The notes: generated by a model not told the origin, from the sequence alone. 64,000 nucleotides of DNA from Erythrobacter neustonensis (GCF_001663175.1 NZ_CP016033.1:1364001-1428000), one strand, 5' to 3'. Shown: positions 23,974 to 31,740, counted from the first letter of the stretch. Numbers and translations are program-made.

Positions 23974-24001
23974 GCGGCCCGCGCAAGGCTGCGCGGGCCG
24001 C
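23974..24001. terminator. Bidirectional hairpin between convergent genes
   Basis: GCGGCCCGCGCA (23974-23985) pairs perfectly over 12 bp with TGCGCGGGCCGC (23990-24001) around a 4-nt loop. It lies between the phospholipase D stop (23960) and the acyl-AMP ligase stop (24010). There is no T-run, so it is a candidate shared terminator or mRNA 3' stabiliser. Confidence 0.7.
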
Positions 24002-24009
24002 AGCGGCGG

Positions 24010-25758
24010 TCAGGCGGCCAGATCGATCGGCACGATCTCGCCCGCCAGATAGAGCTTCTTGGCCTTGGCGCGGGAAAGCTTGCCCGAGGAGGTGCGCGGC
24101 AGCGTGCGCGGCGGCACCAGCTCGACGATGCAGCTCATTCCCGTGACCGAGCGCACCTTGTCGGCGATCTGTTCGCGCAGTTTCACACGCTCTTCGGGGT
24201 CGGACACCTTGCAGTGGACCAGCACCGCGGGCGCTTCCTCGCCGTTTTCGGTCTCGATCGAAAAGGCCGCGATATCGCCGTGGTTGAACCCGGGCAGCTG
24301 TTCGACCGCCCACTCGATGTCCTGCGGCCAGTGGTTTTTGCCGTTGATGATGATCATGTCCTTCGCCCGGCCGACGATGAACAGATACCCCTTGGCGGTG
24401 TAGCCCATGTCGCCGGTGTCGAGCCAGACGTTGCCCTCGGCATCGGGCACGAGGCAATCCTCGGTCGCTTCCTCGTTGCGGAAGTAGGAATGCATTACGC
24501 TGGGGCCGCGGCACCACACCTTGCCGATCTGGTGGTCGGCGCGCGTCTCGCCGTTCTCGCCGCGGATCGCGACTTCCATGTCGGGCAGGGGCTTGCCGCA
24601 ATTGACGATCGCGCGGTAGCGCGCCGGGCGCGACAGATCGCGCGGTGCGCCCGACAGGCGCTCTTCCTCGACCAGTTCGACGCGGATCCCTTCGCCCGGC
24701 GGCATCACCGTCACCGCCAGCACGGCTTCGGCAAGGCCATAGGACGGGGTGAACGCCGATGCCTTGAACCCGGCGGGCGCAAAGGCGTTGACGAAGCTCT
24801 GCATCACATCGGGGCGGATCATGTCCGCGCCGTTGCCCGCGATCCGCCAGCGCGACAGGTCGAAGCGTTCGGCGACGTTCGACTGGCTGGAAATGCGCCG
24901 CGCGCAGATGTCGTAGCCGAAGGTCGGCGAATAGGACATCGAGTTGCCCTGATTGCGGCTGATCATGTCGAGCCAAGCCAGCGGGCGGCGCGCAAAGGCA
25001 TCGGGCTTCAGATAATCGCCCGACACCTGGTTGGCGATCAGCGACAGGAGGCAGCCGACCAGGCCCATGTCGTGATACCACGGCAGCCAGCTGATGCAGC
25101 GGTCGTTGTCGCCCAGCTCCATCGTGGTCGAATGGCCGTAAAGATTATGCAGCAGCGCCTTGTGCGTCACCGCCACCCCGGTGGGGAAACGCGTCGATCC
25201 GCTCGAATATTGCAGGTAGCAGATATCGTCCGGGCTCGCCTTGGGAAGGTCGCATTCGGGCGCGGGGCGCGTCGCGAAATCCTGCCAGCTTTGCGCCTCG
25301 CAGCCCTGCCGCGCGGCGGCCGCGCTCGCCATTTCGGCGATTTCCTCGGGGTAGAGCAGAAGCTTGGGATCGCTGCTCATCAGCTGCACGGCGAGCTGGT
25401 AGATGAAGCTTTCCTTGCCGCCGAAGCTGGTCGGCAGCGGCAGCGGCACGGGCCATGCGCCGACATAGACGCAGGCGCAGAACAGTGCGGCGAAATCGGG
25501 CCCGGTTTCCGCGATCAGCGCGACGCGATCTTCGCGCCCGATGCCTGCCGCGATCAGGCGGCGCGCCATCACCAGCGCGTCCGCGCGCATTTCACTGAAG
25601 GGGTAAACCCGCGCGAGTTCGCCACGCATGTCGTGGAAGTTCAGCCCCTTGCGACTTTGCGCGGCATAATCGATCGCGTCGTTGAAGGTCGCAAACTGCG
25701 CGCGGATGCGCGGCAGATCGCAATCATTGGGCGTCGGCGTCAGAACGGCGTCGGTCAT
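24010..25758 (-). CDS. Fatty acyl-AMP ligase (FAAL, ANL superfamily)
   Basis: A 582-residue adenylating enzyme that should activate a fatty acid as acyl-adenylate for transfer to an acyl-carrier protein. Visible motifs: the P-loop YLQYSSGSTRFPTG (181-194), SWLPWYHDMGLVG (223-235), the SYGLAEAVLAV block, DTGDMGYTAKGYLFIVGRAKD, INGKNHWPQDIE and a C-terminal catalytic Lys (about 560) in SSGKLSRAKAK. The SGSTRFPTG, PWYHDMGL and NGKNHWPQDIE signatures are those of FadD32-type FAALs rather than acyl-CoA synthetases. No polyketide synthase or dedicated carrier protein is next to it, so its acceptor is unknown. Confidence 0.9.
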   Translation of the reverse strand: MTDAVLTPTPNDCDLPRIRAQFATFNDAIDYAAQSRKGLNFHDMRGELARVYPFSEMRADALVMARRLIAAGIGREDRVALIAETGPDFAALFCACVYVGAWPVPLPLPTSFGGKESFIYQLAVQLMSSDPKLLLYPEEIAEMASAAAARQGCEAQSWQDFATRPAPECDLPKASPDDICYLQYSSGSTRFPTGVAVTHKALLHNLYGHSTTMELGDNDRCISWLPWYHDMGLVGCLLSLIANQVSGDYLKPDAFARRPLAWLDMISRNQGNSMSYSPTFGYDICARRISSQSNVAERFDLSRWRIAGNGADMIRPDVMQSFVNAFAPAGFKASAFTPSYGLAEAVLAVTVMPPGEGIRVELVEEERLSGAPRDLSRPARYRAIVNCGKPLPDMEVAIRGENGETRADHQIGKVWCRGPSVMHSYFRNEEATEDCLVPDAEGNVWLDTGDMGYTAKGYLFIVGRAKDMIIINGKNHWPQDIEWAVEQLPGFNHGDIAAFSIETENGEEAPAVLVHCKVSDPEERVKLREQIADKVRSVTGMSCIVELVPPRTLPRTSSGKLSRAKAKKLYLAGEIVPIDLAA

Positions 25759-25902
25759 AATGGTCAGCGATACCCGTCATTTGCGGCGCGGTACATGAAA
25801 GCCCCGTCTCCCGCGCTCTGGCATAACCCCGTGTCGCCGGCGACAGGCCGGCGGCGGCAAGGGTTTGGCATTTGATAAGGAAAGTGGCACGAATAAGGCG
25901 AA

Positions 25903-26565
25903 ATGGTTTCACGTAAAGCGAATTCGTCATCGTCCGGTCGTGAGGCCGGGGCGGATCGCGCCCCCGGCGGGCGCCGGGAAAAGCGTGCCAAGCCGCCGCT
26001 GACCGAGACGAAACTGCGCGATCTGGCGCTGCATTATGCGGCGCGCTTTGCCTCCACCGCAGCGCGGCTCGAAGCCTATCTGGTGCGCAAGATCCGCGAA
26101 CGCGGGCTGGCCGAGGATGCCGACGGGCGCACGGTGGATGTCGATGTGCCTGCGCTGGTCGCGCGGCTGGTGGAACTGGGCTACGTCGACGACGATGCCT
26201 ATGCCCGGATGCGCGCGCGCGATCTGGGCGGCCGCGGCTATGGCGCGCGGCGGGTGGACGAGACATTGCGGCACGCGGGCGTGGGCGAGGCCTTGCGCGC
26301 AGTGCACGCGCCGGGCGAGCATGCGGCGCGCAAGGCGGCGGCGGTAATGGCGCGGAAGCGAAGGCTCGGGCCCTACGGCGCGCCGGATGCGGGCGGCGAT
26401 CCGCTTGCCATGCGCAAGGCGCACGAAAAAGCCGTTGCAGCATTGCTGCGCGCAGGCCACCAGTACGATCATGTGAAGGTCATCCTTGCGGCAGGCAGCA
26501 TCGGGGATGTCGAGGACTGGATCGCCGAGGCGGCCGAGGACGAAGGAATGGACGGGCAATGGTAA
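25903..26565 (+). CDS. recX: RecX family regulatory protein
   Basis: A 220-residue helical protein expected to modulate RecA filaments. The RecX pattern is present: LALHYAARFASTAARLEAYLVRKIRERG (about 42-69), VARLVELGYVDDDAYARMRARDLGGRGYGARRVDETLRHAGV and a C-terminal repeat with AVAALLRAGHQYDHVKVIL. An N-terminal 30-residue basic extension is probably disordered. recA is not adjacent. The start codon lies in GGTTTCACGTAAAG, a degenerate parS look-alike that I do not count as parS. The stop overlaps the DUF192 gene by 7 bp. Confidence 0.85.
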   Translation: MVSRKANSSSSGREAGADRAPGGRREKRAKPPLTETKLRDLALHYAARFASTAARLEAYLVRKIRERGLAEDADGRTVDVDVPALVARLVELGYVDDDAYARMRARDLGGRGYGARRVDETLRHAGVGEALRAVHAPGEHAARKAAAVMARKRRLGPYGAPDAGGDPLAMRKAHEKAVAALLRAGHQYDHVKVILAAGSIGDVEDWIAEAAEDEGMDGQW

Positions 26566-27053
26566 GGTATATTCTGGCAGGCGCGGGTCTGGCGCTGGCG
26601 CTTGCGGCCTGTTCGCCGGGCCAGAGCGCGAATGCCAGCGCGCAGGCCCCCGCCGCTGCGCAGGCCGCGCGCCATCCGGTGTCGGGTCTGGAAGTGATCG
26701 ACCTCACCATTGATCGTGGCGGACGCCGCCTGCCGTTCAGGGTCGAAGTCGCCGATACTCCGGAAGCGCAGGCGCGCGGGCTGATGTTCCGCACCGCGCT
26801 GGGCGACAACGAGGGGATGATCTTCCCCTCCGATGCGCCAGAGCCGCGCAGCTTCTGGATGAAGAACACGCCCTTGAGCCTCGACATTATCTTCATCGGC
26901 CCCGACGGGCGAATTCTGAATATCGCGGCCAACACCGTGCCCTATTCGCTTGATTCGGTGCAGTCCAAGGGCGCTGCGAGCGCCGTGCTCGAACTGCGCG
27001 CGGGCCGCGCGGCGGCGCTGGGGATCGTGGCGGGGGACAAGGTAAGTTACTAG
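26559..27053 (+). CDS. DUF192 lipoprotein
   Basis: A 164-residue exported lipoprotein. The signal peptide ends in lipobox LALAAC (Cys at about 20), followed by an Ala-rich linker. The DUF192 domain (about 47-164) is marked by FRVEVADTPEAQARGLMFRTALGDNEGMIF, FWMKNTPLSLDIIFIGPDGRI and AVLELRAGRAAALGI. The family is a small beta fold of unknown function found in many bacteria and archaea. It overlaps recX by 7 bp and is probably translated from the same mRNA. Confidence 0.9.
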   Translation: MVRYILAGAGLALALAACSPGQSANASAQAPAAAQAARHPVSGLEVIDLTIDRGGRRLPFRVEVADTPEAQARGLMFRTALGDNEGMIFPSDAPEPRSFWMKNTPLSLDIIFIGPDGRILNIAANTVPYSLDSVQSKGAASAVLELRAGRAAALGIVAGDKVSY

Positions 27054-27055
27054 TT

Positions 27056-27157
27056 TGCGTGCCTGCCTGCGCAGGCACGTCCTCGGTGCTGTTCCTCCGC
27101 TGCGCTCCGGGCACCTGCGGCTCGCGCGCGTGCGCTCGCGGTCGCTGGCGCGACCGG
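27056..27157 (+). repeat. 3'-end hairpin repeat, copy R1
   Basis: The hairpin GTGCCTGC-CTGC-GCAGGCAC is followed by the core GTCCTCGGTGC and then a second G+C-rich arm region ending in a GGTCGC...GCGACC hairpin. It begins 2 bp after the DUF192 stop codon. Copies R2 (31409), R3 (59355) and R4 (59593, minus strand) share the core but have different, compensating stem bases. The rest of the gap to 27340 is GC-rich with no gene seen. Confidence 0.75.
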
Positions 27158-27340
27158 GCCATCGCCCAGTTTCCATTCCCGCAGCGATGCGGCCTTCAGG
27201 CCTCATGTAGCGAAGCGATAGGCCAGCAAGGTCACCGCGTGAGCGAGGATTTCGCATCGCCCAGGCGATGCGGAACACAAGAACGCCACCGCACAAAACT
27301 ATATTCCCCCCCCGCTCCAATTGGGCTAATCGCCGCGGCC

Positions 27341-27772
27341 ATGGGAATCCTGATGAAGATCTTCACCTGGTGGGACGGTGCCACCATCGGCACGCACCTG
27401 TGGGCCAGCCGCGCCAAGGGCGAGCATGTCGGCACCGATGCCGCGGGCAACAAGTATTACCGCGCCCGCGCCAAGTCGGCGGGCGGGCTGAACACCGGGT
27501 CCTACACCAGCCGCGACAAGCGCTGGGTGATCTACAACGGCGCCAATGATGCCAGCCGCGTGCCGTCCGAATGGCATGGGTGGCTGCACGGCACCTATGA
27601 CGACGTGCCCGAAAGCCACCTGCCCCCGCCGCGCGTGTGGGAGGTGGATTACACCCCCAACGCCACCGGCACCGTCTCCGCCTATCGCCCGCAAGGCGCG
27701 CTCGAGAACGGTGGCAAGCGCGCGCGTGCTGTCGGCGATTACGAGGCCTGGACCCCGGGCAGCGCGGACTGA
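27341..27772 (+). CDS. NADH:ubiquinone oxidoreductase NDUFA12-like subunit
   Basis: A 143-residue homologue of the 17.2-kDa accessory subunit of complex I, a peripheral protein on the cytoplasmic side of the enzyme in alphaproteobacteria. The family pattern is clear: IFTWWDGATIGTHLW, HVGTDAAGNKYY, RWVIYNGANDASRVPSEWHGWLH and PPRVWEVDYTPNATGT. The ATG at 27341 is preferred; the ATG at 27353 (MKIFTWW) is equally family-like. It is followed 13 bp later by the DUF2155 gene, a pairing known in sphingomonads. Confidence 0.94.
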   Translation: MGILMKIFTWWDGATIGTHLWASRAKGEHVGTDAAGNKYYRARAKSAGGLNTGSYTSRDKRWVIYNGANDASRVPSEWHGWLHGTYDDVPESHLPPPRVWEVDYTPNATGTVSAYRPQGALENGGKRARAVGDYEAWTPGSAD

Positions 27773-27785
27773 CGGGCGGCACGGC

Positions 27786-28415
27786 GTGACGGCGGTTCGT
27801 CTTGCTGCGGGGCTGGCCTGCGCGCTGGCACTGGGGGCGTGCGATGCCTTTGCGCCCGAGCCCGCGCAGGTGATCGACCTGCCGCTGGACGCGGCGACCC
27901 CCGCTGCGGCGGCGGCCACGGCTGCGCCCGATGCAGCGGCCAGCCCGGTCAACGATTACGGCGCGACCCCGATGAAGGACCGCGTCGCGGTGCTCGGCCT
28001 CATCAACAAGCGCAACAATGTCTCCGAAGAAATTCGCCTGAAGCCGGGCGAGGCGCGCGCGATCGGGCCGGTGATCGTGCGCGTGTCGGCGTGCGAGCGC
28101 ACCGCGCCGTGGGAAATGCCGCAGCAGACCGGCGCCTTCGTGCAGGTCGACATCCAGGAACGCGGCGCCGCGCAGCACAACCGCGTGTTCTCAGGCTGGA
28201 TGTTCCGCGAAAACCCCAGCCTCAACGTGGTCGAGCATCCGATCTACGATGTCTGGGTCAAGGATTGCACGATGAGCTTCCCCGGCGAGGAAGGCCCCGC
28301 CGCGCCCCAGCCCGAACCTTCGGGCAGGCCGGCACCGCGCGCGTCTGCGACCGCTGCGGCCACGCCTGCGCCCGCCGCGTCGCCGCCTGCCGCCGCGCCT
28401 TCCCCGGGCGCGTAA
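27786..28415 (+). CDS. DUF2155 domain lipoprotein
   Basis: A 209-residue exported protein starting at GTG 27786. A signal peptide with lipobox LALGAC is followed by an Ala/Pro linker, then the DUF2155 domain (about 60-165) with AVLGLINKRNNVSEEIRLKPGEARAIGPVIVRVSACE, FSGWMFRENPSLNVVEHPIYDVWVKDC. The C-terminal 45 residues are a low-complexity Pro/Ala tail that overlaps the end of the aat gene on the other strand for 172 bp. It follows the NDUFA12 gene by 13 bp. Function of the family is unknown. Confidence 0.88.
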   Translation: MTAVRLAAGLACALALGACDAFAPEPAQVIDLPLDAATPAAAAATAAPDAAASPVNDYGATPMKDRVAVLGLINKRNNVSEEIRLKPGEARAIGPVIVRVSACERTAPWEMPQQTGAFVQVDIQERGAAQHNRVFSGWMFRENPSLNVVEHPIYDVWVKDCTMSFPGEEGPAAPQPEPSGRPAPRASATAAATPAPAASPPAAAPSPGA

Positions 28416-29083
28416 GCCGAACTGAAGCCGAAGCCGAAGCCGAAGCTGCGCCGGGCCTGTCCCAGCGTCATCCGCGTGGCGCCCGATGCCCGTTCGACCA
28501 GCCTGCGGTAATCGGCCTGCGGCAAGGAAACCGCCCCCATCGATTGCAGGTGGTCGGTCATGAACTGGCAATCGAGCAGCGCATGGCCCGCGCGCCGCAT
28601 CAGCGCCACCAGCCACACCAGCGCGACCTTGCTGGCATCGGGAACGCGGCTGAACATCGATTCGCCGCAAAACACGCGGTCGAAACTGACCCCGTAAAGC
28701 CCGCCCACGAGCATCGGCTCCCCATCATCGCCCGGCTGCCAGCATTCGACCGAATGCGCGTGGCCCGCGTCATGGAGCCCGATATAGGACTGCACGATCC
28801 GTTCCGAAATCCACGTGTCGGGATGATCGCTGCGCGGCTCGGCGCAGGTACGGATCACGTCCTCGAAGGCGCGGTCGACCGTCACCATGAAACGGTCGGC
28901 GCGAATCACCTTTTTCAGCGACTTCGACAGATGCACCCCTTCGAGCGGGATGATCGCCCGTTCGCGCGGCTCCACCCAGAACACCTCGGGATCGTCGCGC
29001 TGGTCCGCCATCGGGAAAATCCCGCTGCGATAGGCGAGCAGCAGTGTCTCGACGGGGATGGAGGGGCGTTTGGGCGCGTGCAT
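28244..29083 (-). CDS. aat: Leucyl/phenylalanyl-tRNA-protein transferase with C-terminal extension
   Basis: Transfers Leu or Phe from tRNA to N-terminal Arg/Lys of proteins, marking them for ClpS/ClpAP (N-degron pathway). Family motifs: GIFPMADQRDDPEVFWVEPRERAIIP (about 21-46), VGGLYGVSFDRVFCGESMFS (126-145), SKVALVWLVALM and LLDCQFMTDHLQSMGA. Normal homologues end shortly after the QADYRRLVERA region (about 189-199). Here the frame runs on to residue 279 through FGFGFGF, encoded by a hexanucleotide repeat, into Ala/Gly-rich sequence antisense to DUF2155. The extension may be real translation but is unlikely to be functional. Confidence 0.92.
   Translation of the reverse strand: MHAPKRPSIPVETLLLAYRSGIFPMADQRDDPEVFWVEPRERAIIPLEGVHLSKSLKKVIRADRFMVTVDRAFEDVIRTCAEPRSDHPDTWISERIVQSYIGLHDAGHAHSVECWQPGDDGEPMLVGGLYGVSFDRVFCGESMFSRVPDASKVALVWLVALMRRAGHALLDCQFMTDHLQSMGAVSLPQADYRRLVERASGATRMTLGQARRSFGFGFGFSSAYAPGEGAAAGGDAAGAGVAAAVADARGAGLPEGSGWGAAGPSSPGKLIVQSLTQTS
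28424..28447. repeat. Hexanucleotide tandem repeat in the 3' part of aat
   Basis: GAAGCC occurs three times in tandem (28424-28441), followed by the variant GAAGCT (28442-28447). It lies just after the DUF2155 stop and encodes FGFGFGF in aat. It marks the point where the aat frame runs past its usual end. Confidence 0.85.
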
Positions 29084-29176
29084 GGTTGCGCGCCACTCTA
29101 CAACCGCAGCAGCAATCAGGCAAAGAGGATTGCCTTAGCCAATTACCAGCGTTAAGAGCCGCGCCGCAGCGACTGC

Positions 29177-29252
29177 AGGGGTGTAGCTCAGCTGGTAGAG
29201 CATCGGTCTCCAAAACCGAGGGCCACGGGTTCGAATCCTGTCACCCCTGCCA
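29177..29252 (+). tRNA. tRNA-Trp (anticodon CCA)
   Basis: A 76-nt cloverleaf with encoded CCA. AGGGGTG pairs with CACCCCT, then discriminator G and CCA. The anticodon stem TCGGT/ACCGA surrounds loop CTCCAAA, and the T arm has GGTTCGAATCC. tRNA-Trp is commonly found just upstream of secE-nusG; here a protease lipoprotein gene and a small ORF intervene. Confidence 0.97.
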
Positions 29253-29314
29253 TTCGCGGCTGACGCCGCAGCGTCCGGCCCCACCGCTTCCACCACCGCC
29301 GTATAGCATGCGCG

Positions 29315-29938
29315 TCAGGCGGCGGCAGCGACGCCGGTGCAGTTTTCCGCCGGCACGGGCGCAGGCTCGCGGTCTTCGGCCATGACATAAAGCATCGGCC
29401 GGTTCACATCGATGATCGCGCGGTGTTCGTTCATCACGTCCTGCCCGATCAGCCCGGCAATATCGCGTCCCGAAATCTGCCCCAGACTGGCGAGCAGCGA
29501 TCCCAGATCGGCAACCAGCACCCGGCGCTGGCGCACGGTGACATCGCCCATCGTGAAGCTGTCGACCGCCACCGGACGCGCGTTGGCGGTGTTGCCGGCA
29601 AAGCGCGCCGTGCCGATCCCCGGCAAGCCGCTGCCGCGTGCCGACAATCCGAAGCGTTCGGCCTGCGAAGCGTTGATCACGGTAAGGTTCGCGCCGGTAT
29701 CGAGCACGAAGCTGCCCGTTACCCCGTTGATCGTCGCCTCGACCAGATCATGCCCGGGGTTCACTCCCGTCACCGGCACGCTCACAAAACCGAGCAGGCA
29801 CAAGGCATGGTCGATCGTTCCGGCATCCTGCGGGCGGTATTCGGCCGCGGGCTTCTCGGCCGAGGCAAAGGGATTGCCCGCCATGTCGCAGCCGGTCAGC
29901 AGCAGGGGAACAAGCAGTAGCGGCAGGAGAGGCTTCAT
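29315..29938 (-). CDS. Retropepsin-like aspartic protease lipoprotein
   Basis: A 207-residue exported lipoprotein (signal peptide, lipobox LLTGC with Cys17). It has one aspartic protease domain: catalytic Asp80-Thr-Gly in GSFVLDTGANLTVIN and the second conserved block GRDIAGLIGQDVM near the C-terminus. Such single-domain enzymes work as homodimers. The ATG at 29938 opens the signal peptide; an ATG at 29971 would add 11 residues. It is transcribed against secE-nusG, interrupting the usual tRNA-Trp-secE spacing. Substrate unknown. Confidence 0.82.
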   Translation of the reverse strand: MKPLLPLLLVPLLLTGCDMAGNPFASAEKPAAEYRPQDAGTIDHALCLLGFVSVPVTGVNPGHDLVEATINGVTGSFVLDTGANLTVINASQAERFGLSARGSGLPGIGTARFAGNTANARPVAVDSFTMGDVTVRQRRVLVADLGSLLASLGQISGRDIAGLIGQDVMNEHRAIIDVNRPMLYVMAEDREPAPVPAENCTGVAAAA

Positions 29939-30186
29939 CCGCAGAAACTCCGAAAGTGCAGGGCAGGGCAAGCGCGGGGCGAGACGGGCGATTCGCAGGG
30001 CCCGACACCGGGCGTCGGGGTATGCAGGAACAACCAGGCTGTCCGGGCAATGTTCCGCCCCGTTGGAACAGATCGCCCGCTTGAGCGATTGAGCATGATG
30101 ACAGGGGTGTCATTCATCATCGCGCAAGATGAGCCGTGTATTCCTGTCGACGAACCGATTGACCACGTCCGCACAGGAGAACAGGG

Positions 30187-30339
30187 ATGAGCGCCTACAC
30201 CTACCGTTCCTCGCGCCCAGACAAGTGGGTCAGCCCGCGGCCGACCCGCGATCCGGCACGGCTTCGCGCGATTCACGGGCCGTTGCAACCGATGCAGACG
30301 CAAGGCGGCCTGCTGTCGCGGTTGCTGGGGCTGCGCTGA
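30187..30339 (+). CDS. Small basic protein, 50 aa
   Basis: An ATG at 30187 is preceded by a strong Shine-Dalgarno sequence (AGGAGA, 30176-30181) and opens a 50-codon frame rich in Arg and Pro (RPDKWVSPRPTRDPARLRAI, then GPLQPMQ and a C-terminal SRLLGLR). The RBS and the ordered start suggest a real gene. Similar short sphingomonad proteins of unknown function are familiar to me in style only. The upstream region 29939-30186 holds two short inverted repeats (TGTTCC/GGAACA at 30051-30070; ATGACA/TGTCAT at 30098-30113). Confidence 0.55.
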   Translation: MSAYTYRSSRPDKWVSPRPTRDPARLRAIHGPLQPMQTQGGLLSRLLGLR

Positions 30340-30416
30340 AACGCCCCCGGGGCGCGTGCCTTCGGGCGGCGCCCTTGCGGCCATCGCGCCGCCAAACCCA
30401 TCTTGCAATCGCGCCC

Positions 30417-30548
30417 CCTTGCGCGTAATGCCTCTCTCGTCTTTCCGACATCGGCAGATCCTCCAGCCCCTCCGGCGACCTTGTCCCGGGCGGCGCGGAG
30501 CCCTACCTGAAAGCCGGCCGGACACGACGACACGGCATTACGCGAAGG
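30417..30548 (+). promoter_or_regulatory. Long-range inverted repeat covering the secE ribosome-binding site
   Basis: CGCGTAATGCC (30422-30432) is a perfect 11-bp complement of GGCATTACGCG (30534-30544). After one bulged G (30421), CCTT (30417-30420) also pairs with AAGG (30545-30548), part of the only Shine-Dalgarno-like sequence before the secE ATG at 30560. Folding of the 100-nt leader could hide the RBS. No known RNA family was recognised. Confidence 0.5.
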
Positions 30549-30559
30549 ATAGAGTTGGC

Positions 30560-30808
30560 ATGGCCGACAAGATGATCGCCCCCGCTCCCAAGGACGGGGC
30601 CGAACCCAAAAAGCCCAGAACCTCGCCCGGCGAATTCATGCGCCAGGTTCAGGCCGAACAGAAGAAGATCGTCTGGCCGACCCGCGAGGAAACCGTGCGG
30701 ACGGCGATCTTCGTGTTCATCTTCATGCTGATCCTGTCGATCTTCTTCCTCGGCATCGACAGCATCTTCGGCCTTGTGGTCAACGCGCTGATCGGCCTTT
30801 TGCAGTAA
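30560..30808 (+). CDS. secE: Protein translocase subunit SecE
   Basis: An 82-residue inner-membrane subunit of the SecYEG channel. A Lys/Pro-rich cytoplasmic N-terminus leads into the conserved amphipathic helix FMRQVQAEQKKIVWPTREET and a single membrane span (AIFVFIFMLILSIFFLGIDSIF). The length is typical of the short alphaproteobacterial form. nusG follows after 53 bp, as expected. Confidence 0.96.
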   Translation: MADKMIAPAPKDGAEPKKPRTSPGEFMRQVQAEQKKIVWPTREETVRTAIFVFIFMLILSIFFLGIDSIFGLVVNALIGLLQ

Positions 30809-30861
30809 GCCCGGCGCCTGCCGCCTTCCCAAGCTAGATCCCTATTTCCCAAGGACGTTCC

Positions 30862-31398
30862 ATGGCCCGCTGGTACATCATCCACGCTTATTCCGGTTTC
30901 GAGAACAAGGTGCGCGACGCGATCATCGCCGAAGCCGAACGCCTCGGCCTGTCGGACGGGGTCGAGGAAGTGCAGGTGCCCACCGAGACCGTGACCGAAG
31001 TGAAGCGCGGCAAGAAGGTCCAGGTCGAACGCAAGTTCATGCCGGGCTATGTGCTCGCCAAACTCAACATGACCGACGATGTCTACCACCTCGTCAAGAA
31101 CACCCCCAAGGTGACCGGCTTCCTCGGCTCGGGCAACAAGCCGCAGGCGATTTCCGAACGCGAAGCCTCGCGTTACTTCGGCGGTGTCGCCGATGCGCAG
31201 GCCGCGCCCAAGCGCGAGATCAGCGTCGATTACGAGATCGGCGATTCGGTCAAGGTGCTCGACGGTCCGTTCGCCAGCTTCAACGGGATCGTCGAAGAGC
31301 TCGATTTCGACAAGGCCAAGGTCAAGGTCAGCGTCTCGATCTTCGGCCGCGCGACCCCGGTCGAGCTCGATTTCGAGCACGTGGAACTGTCGAAGTAA
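30862..31398 (+). CDS. nusG: Transcription termination/antitermination protein NusG
   Basis: A 178-residue cytoplasmic factor that binds RNA polymerase and Rho or the ribosome. The NGN domain (about 1-125) starts WYIIHAYSGFENKVRDAI and includes RKFMPGYVLAKLNM. The KOW domain (about 127-178) has GDSVKVLDGPFASFNGIVEELD and ends VELDFEHVEL. It pairs with secE. In most bacteria rplK follows at once; here the next ribosomal gene is 17 kb away. Confidence 0.97.
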   Translation: MARWYIIHAYSGFENKVRDAIIAEAERLGLSDGVEEVQVPTETVTEVKRGKKVQVERKFMPGYVLAKLNMTDDVYHLVKNTPKVTGFLGSGNKPQAISEREASRYFGGVADAQAAPKREISVDYEIGDSVKVLDGPFASFNGIVEELDFDKAKVKVSVSIFGRATPVELDFEHVELSK

Positions 31399-31408
31399 GG
31401 CCTTTGTG

Positions 31409-31510
31409 TGCGTGCCCGCCTCCGCGGGCACGTCCTCGGCGCTGCATCTGGCGCTACACGCCAGAGCGCCTGTGGGGCGCGCGCGTGCGCTTGCGGCCTC
31501 TGCGAGGCCG
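31409..31510 (+). repeat. 3'-end hairpin repeat, copy R2
   Basis: GTGCCCGC-CTCC-GCGGGCAC is followed by GTCCTCGGCGC and further hairpins (CTGGCG...CGCCAG; GGCCTC...GAGGCC). It starts 10 bp after the nusG stop. It has the same plan as R1, with different but complementary stem bases. Confidence 0.75.
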
Positions 31511-31534
31511 TTCGCGCGTCGATGAGCTATTGGC

Positions 31535-31735
31535 ATGAAAACCCGCCCCGCCATCTGCCAGCGAAAGCGCCGCTTCGCCACGCGCGAGGAAGCGGACGCC
31601 GTTGCGCTGGCGGCTGACGTGACTTTGCGCGTCTACAAATGCGCGCTGTGCAAGGCGTTCCACCTCACCAGCCGCACCAAGGGCCTCAGACCCCCGCGCG
31701 CGGCCCAAGCCAGCGCGATCGTGCAAGCGCCTTAA
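31535..31735 (+). CDS. Small protein with a CxxC/His motif
   Basis: A 66-residue protein: Arg/Lys-rich N-terminus, ATREEADAVALAADVTLRVY helix, then YKCALCKAFHLTSRTKG. The C-x2-C followed by FHLTS resembles half of a zinc ribbon or treble clef found in a family of small bacterial and phage proteins. With an additional Cys at residue 8, a metal site is possible. Function unknown. An 8-bp hairpin follows its stop directly (31741-31764). It lies at the left edge of the accessory block. Confidence 0.65.
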   Translation: MKTRPAICQRKRRFATREEADAVALAADVTLRVYKCALCKAFHLTSRTKGLRPPRAAQASAIVQAP

Positions 31736-31740
31736 GCGAC

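Noticed and set aside
25903..25918. GGTTTCACGTAAAG at the recX start, similar to parS.
   Set aside because: It has several mismatches to the 16-bp palindrome and loses the right half-site; it is explained by the codons for MVSRK.
29253..31398. Possible integrative element attached at tRNA-Trp.
   Set aside because: No integrase, no repeated tRNA 3' end and no mobility gene was found; secE-nusG follow within 1.3 kb.
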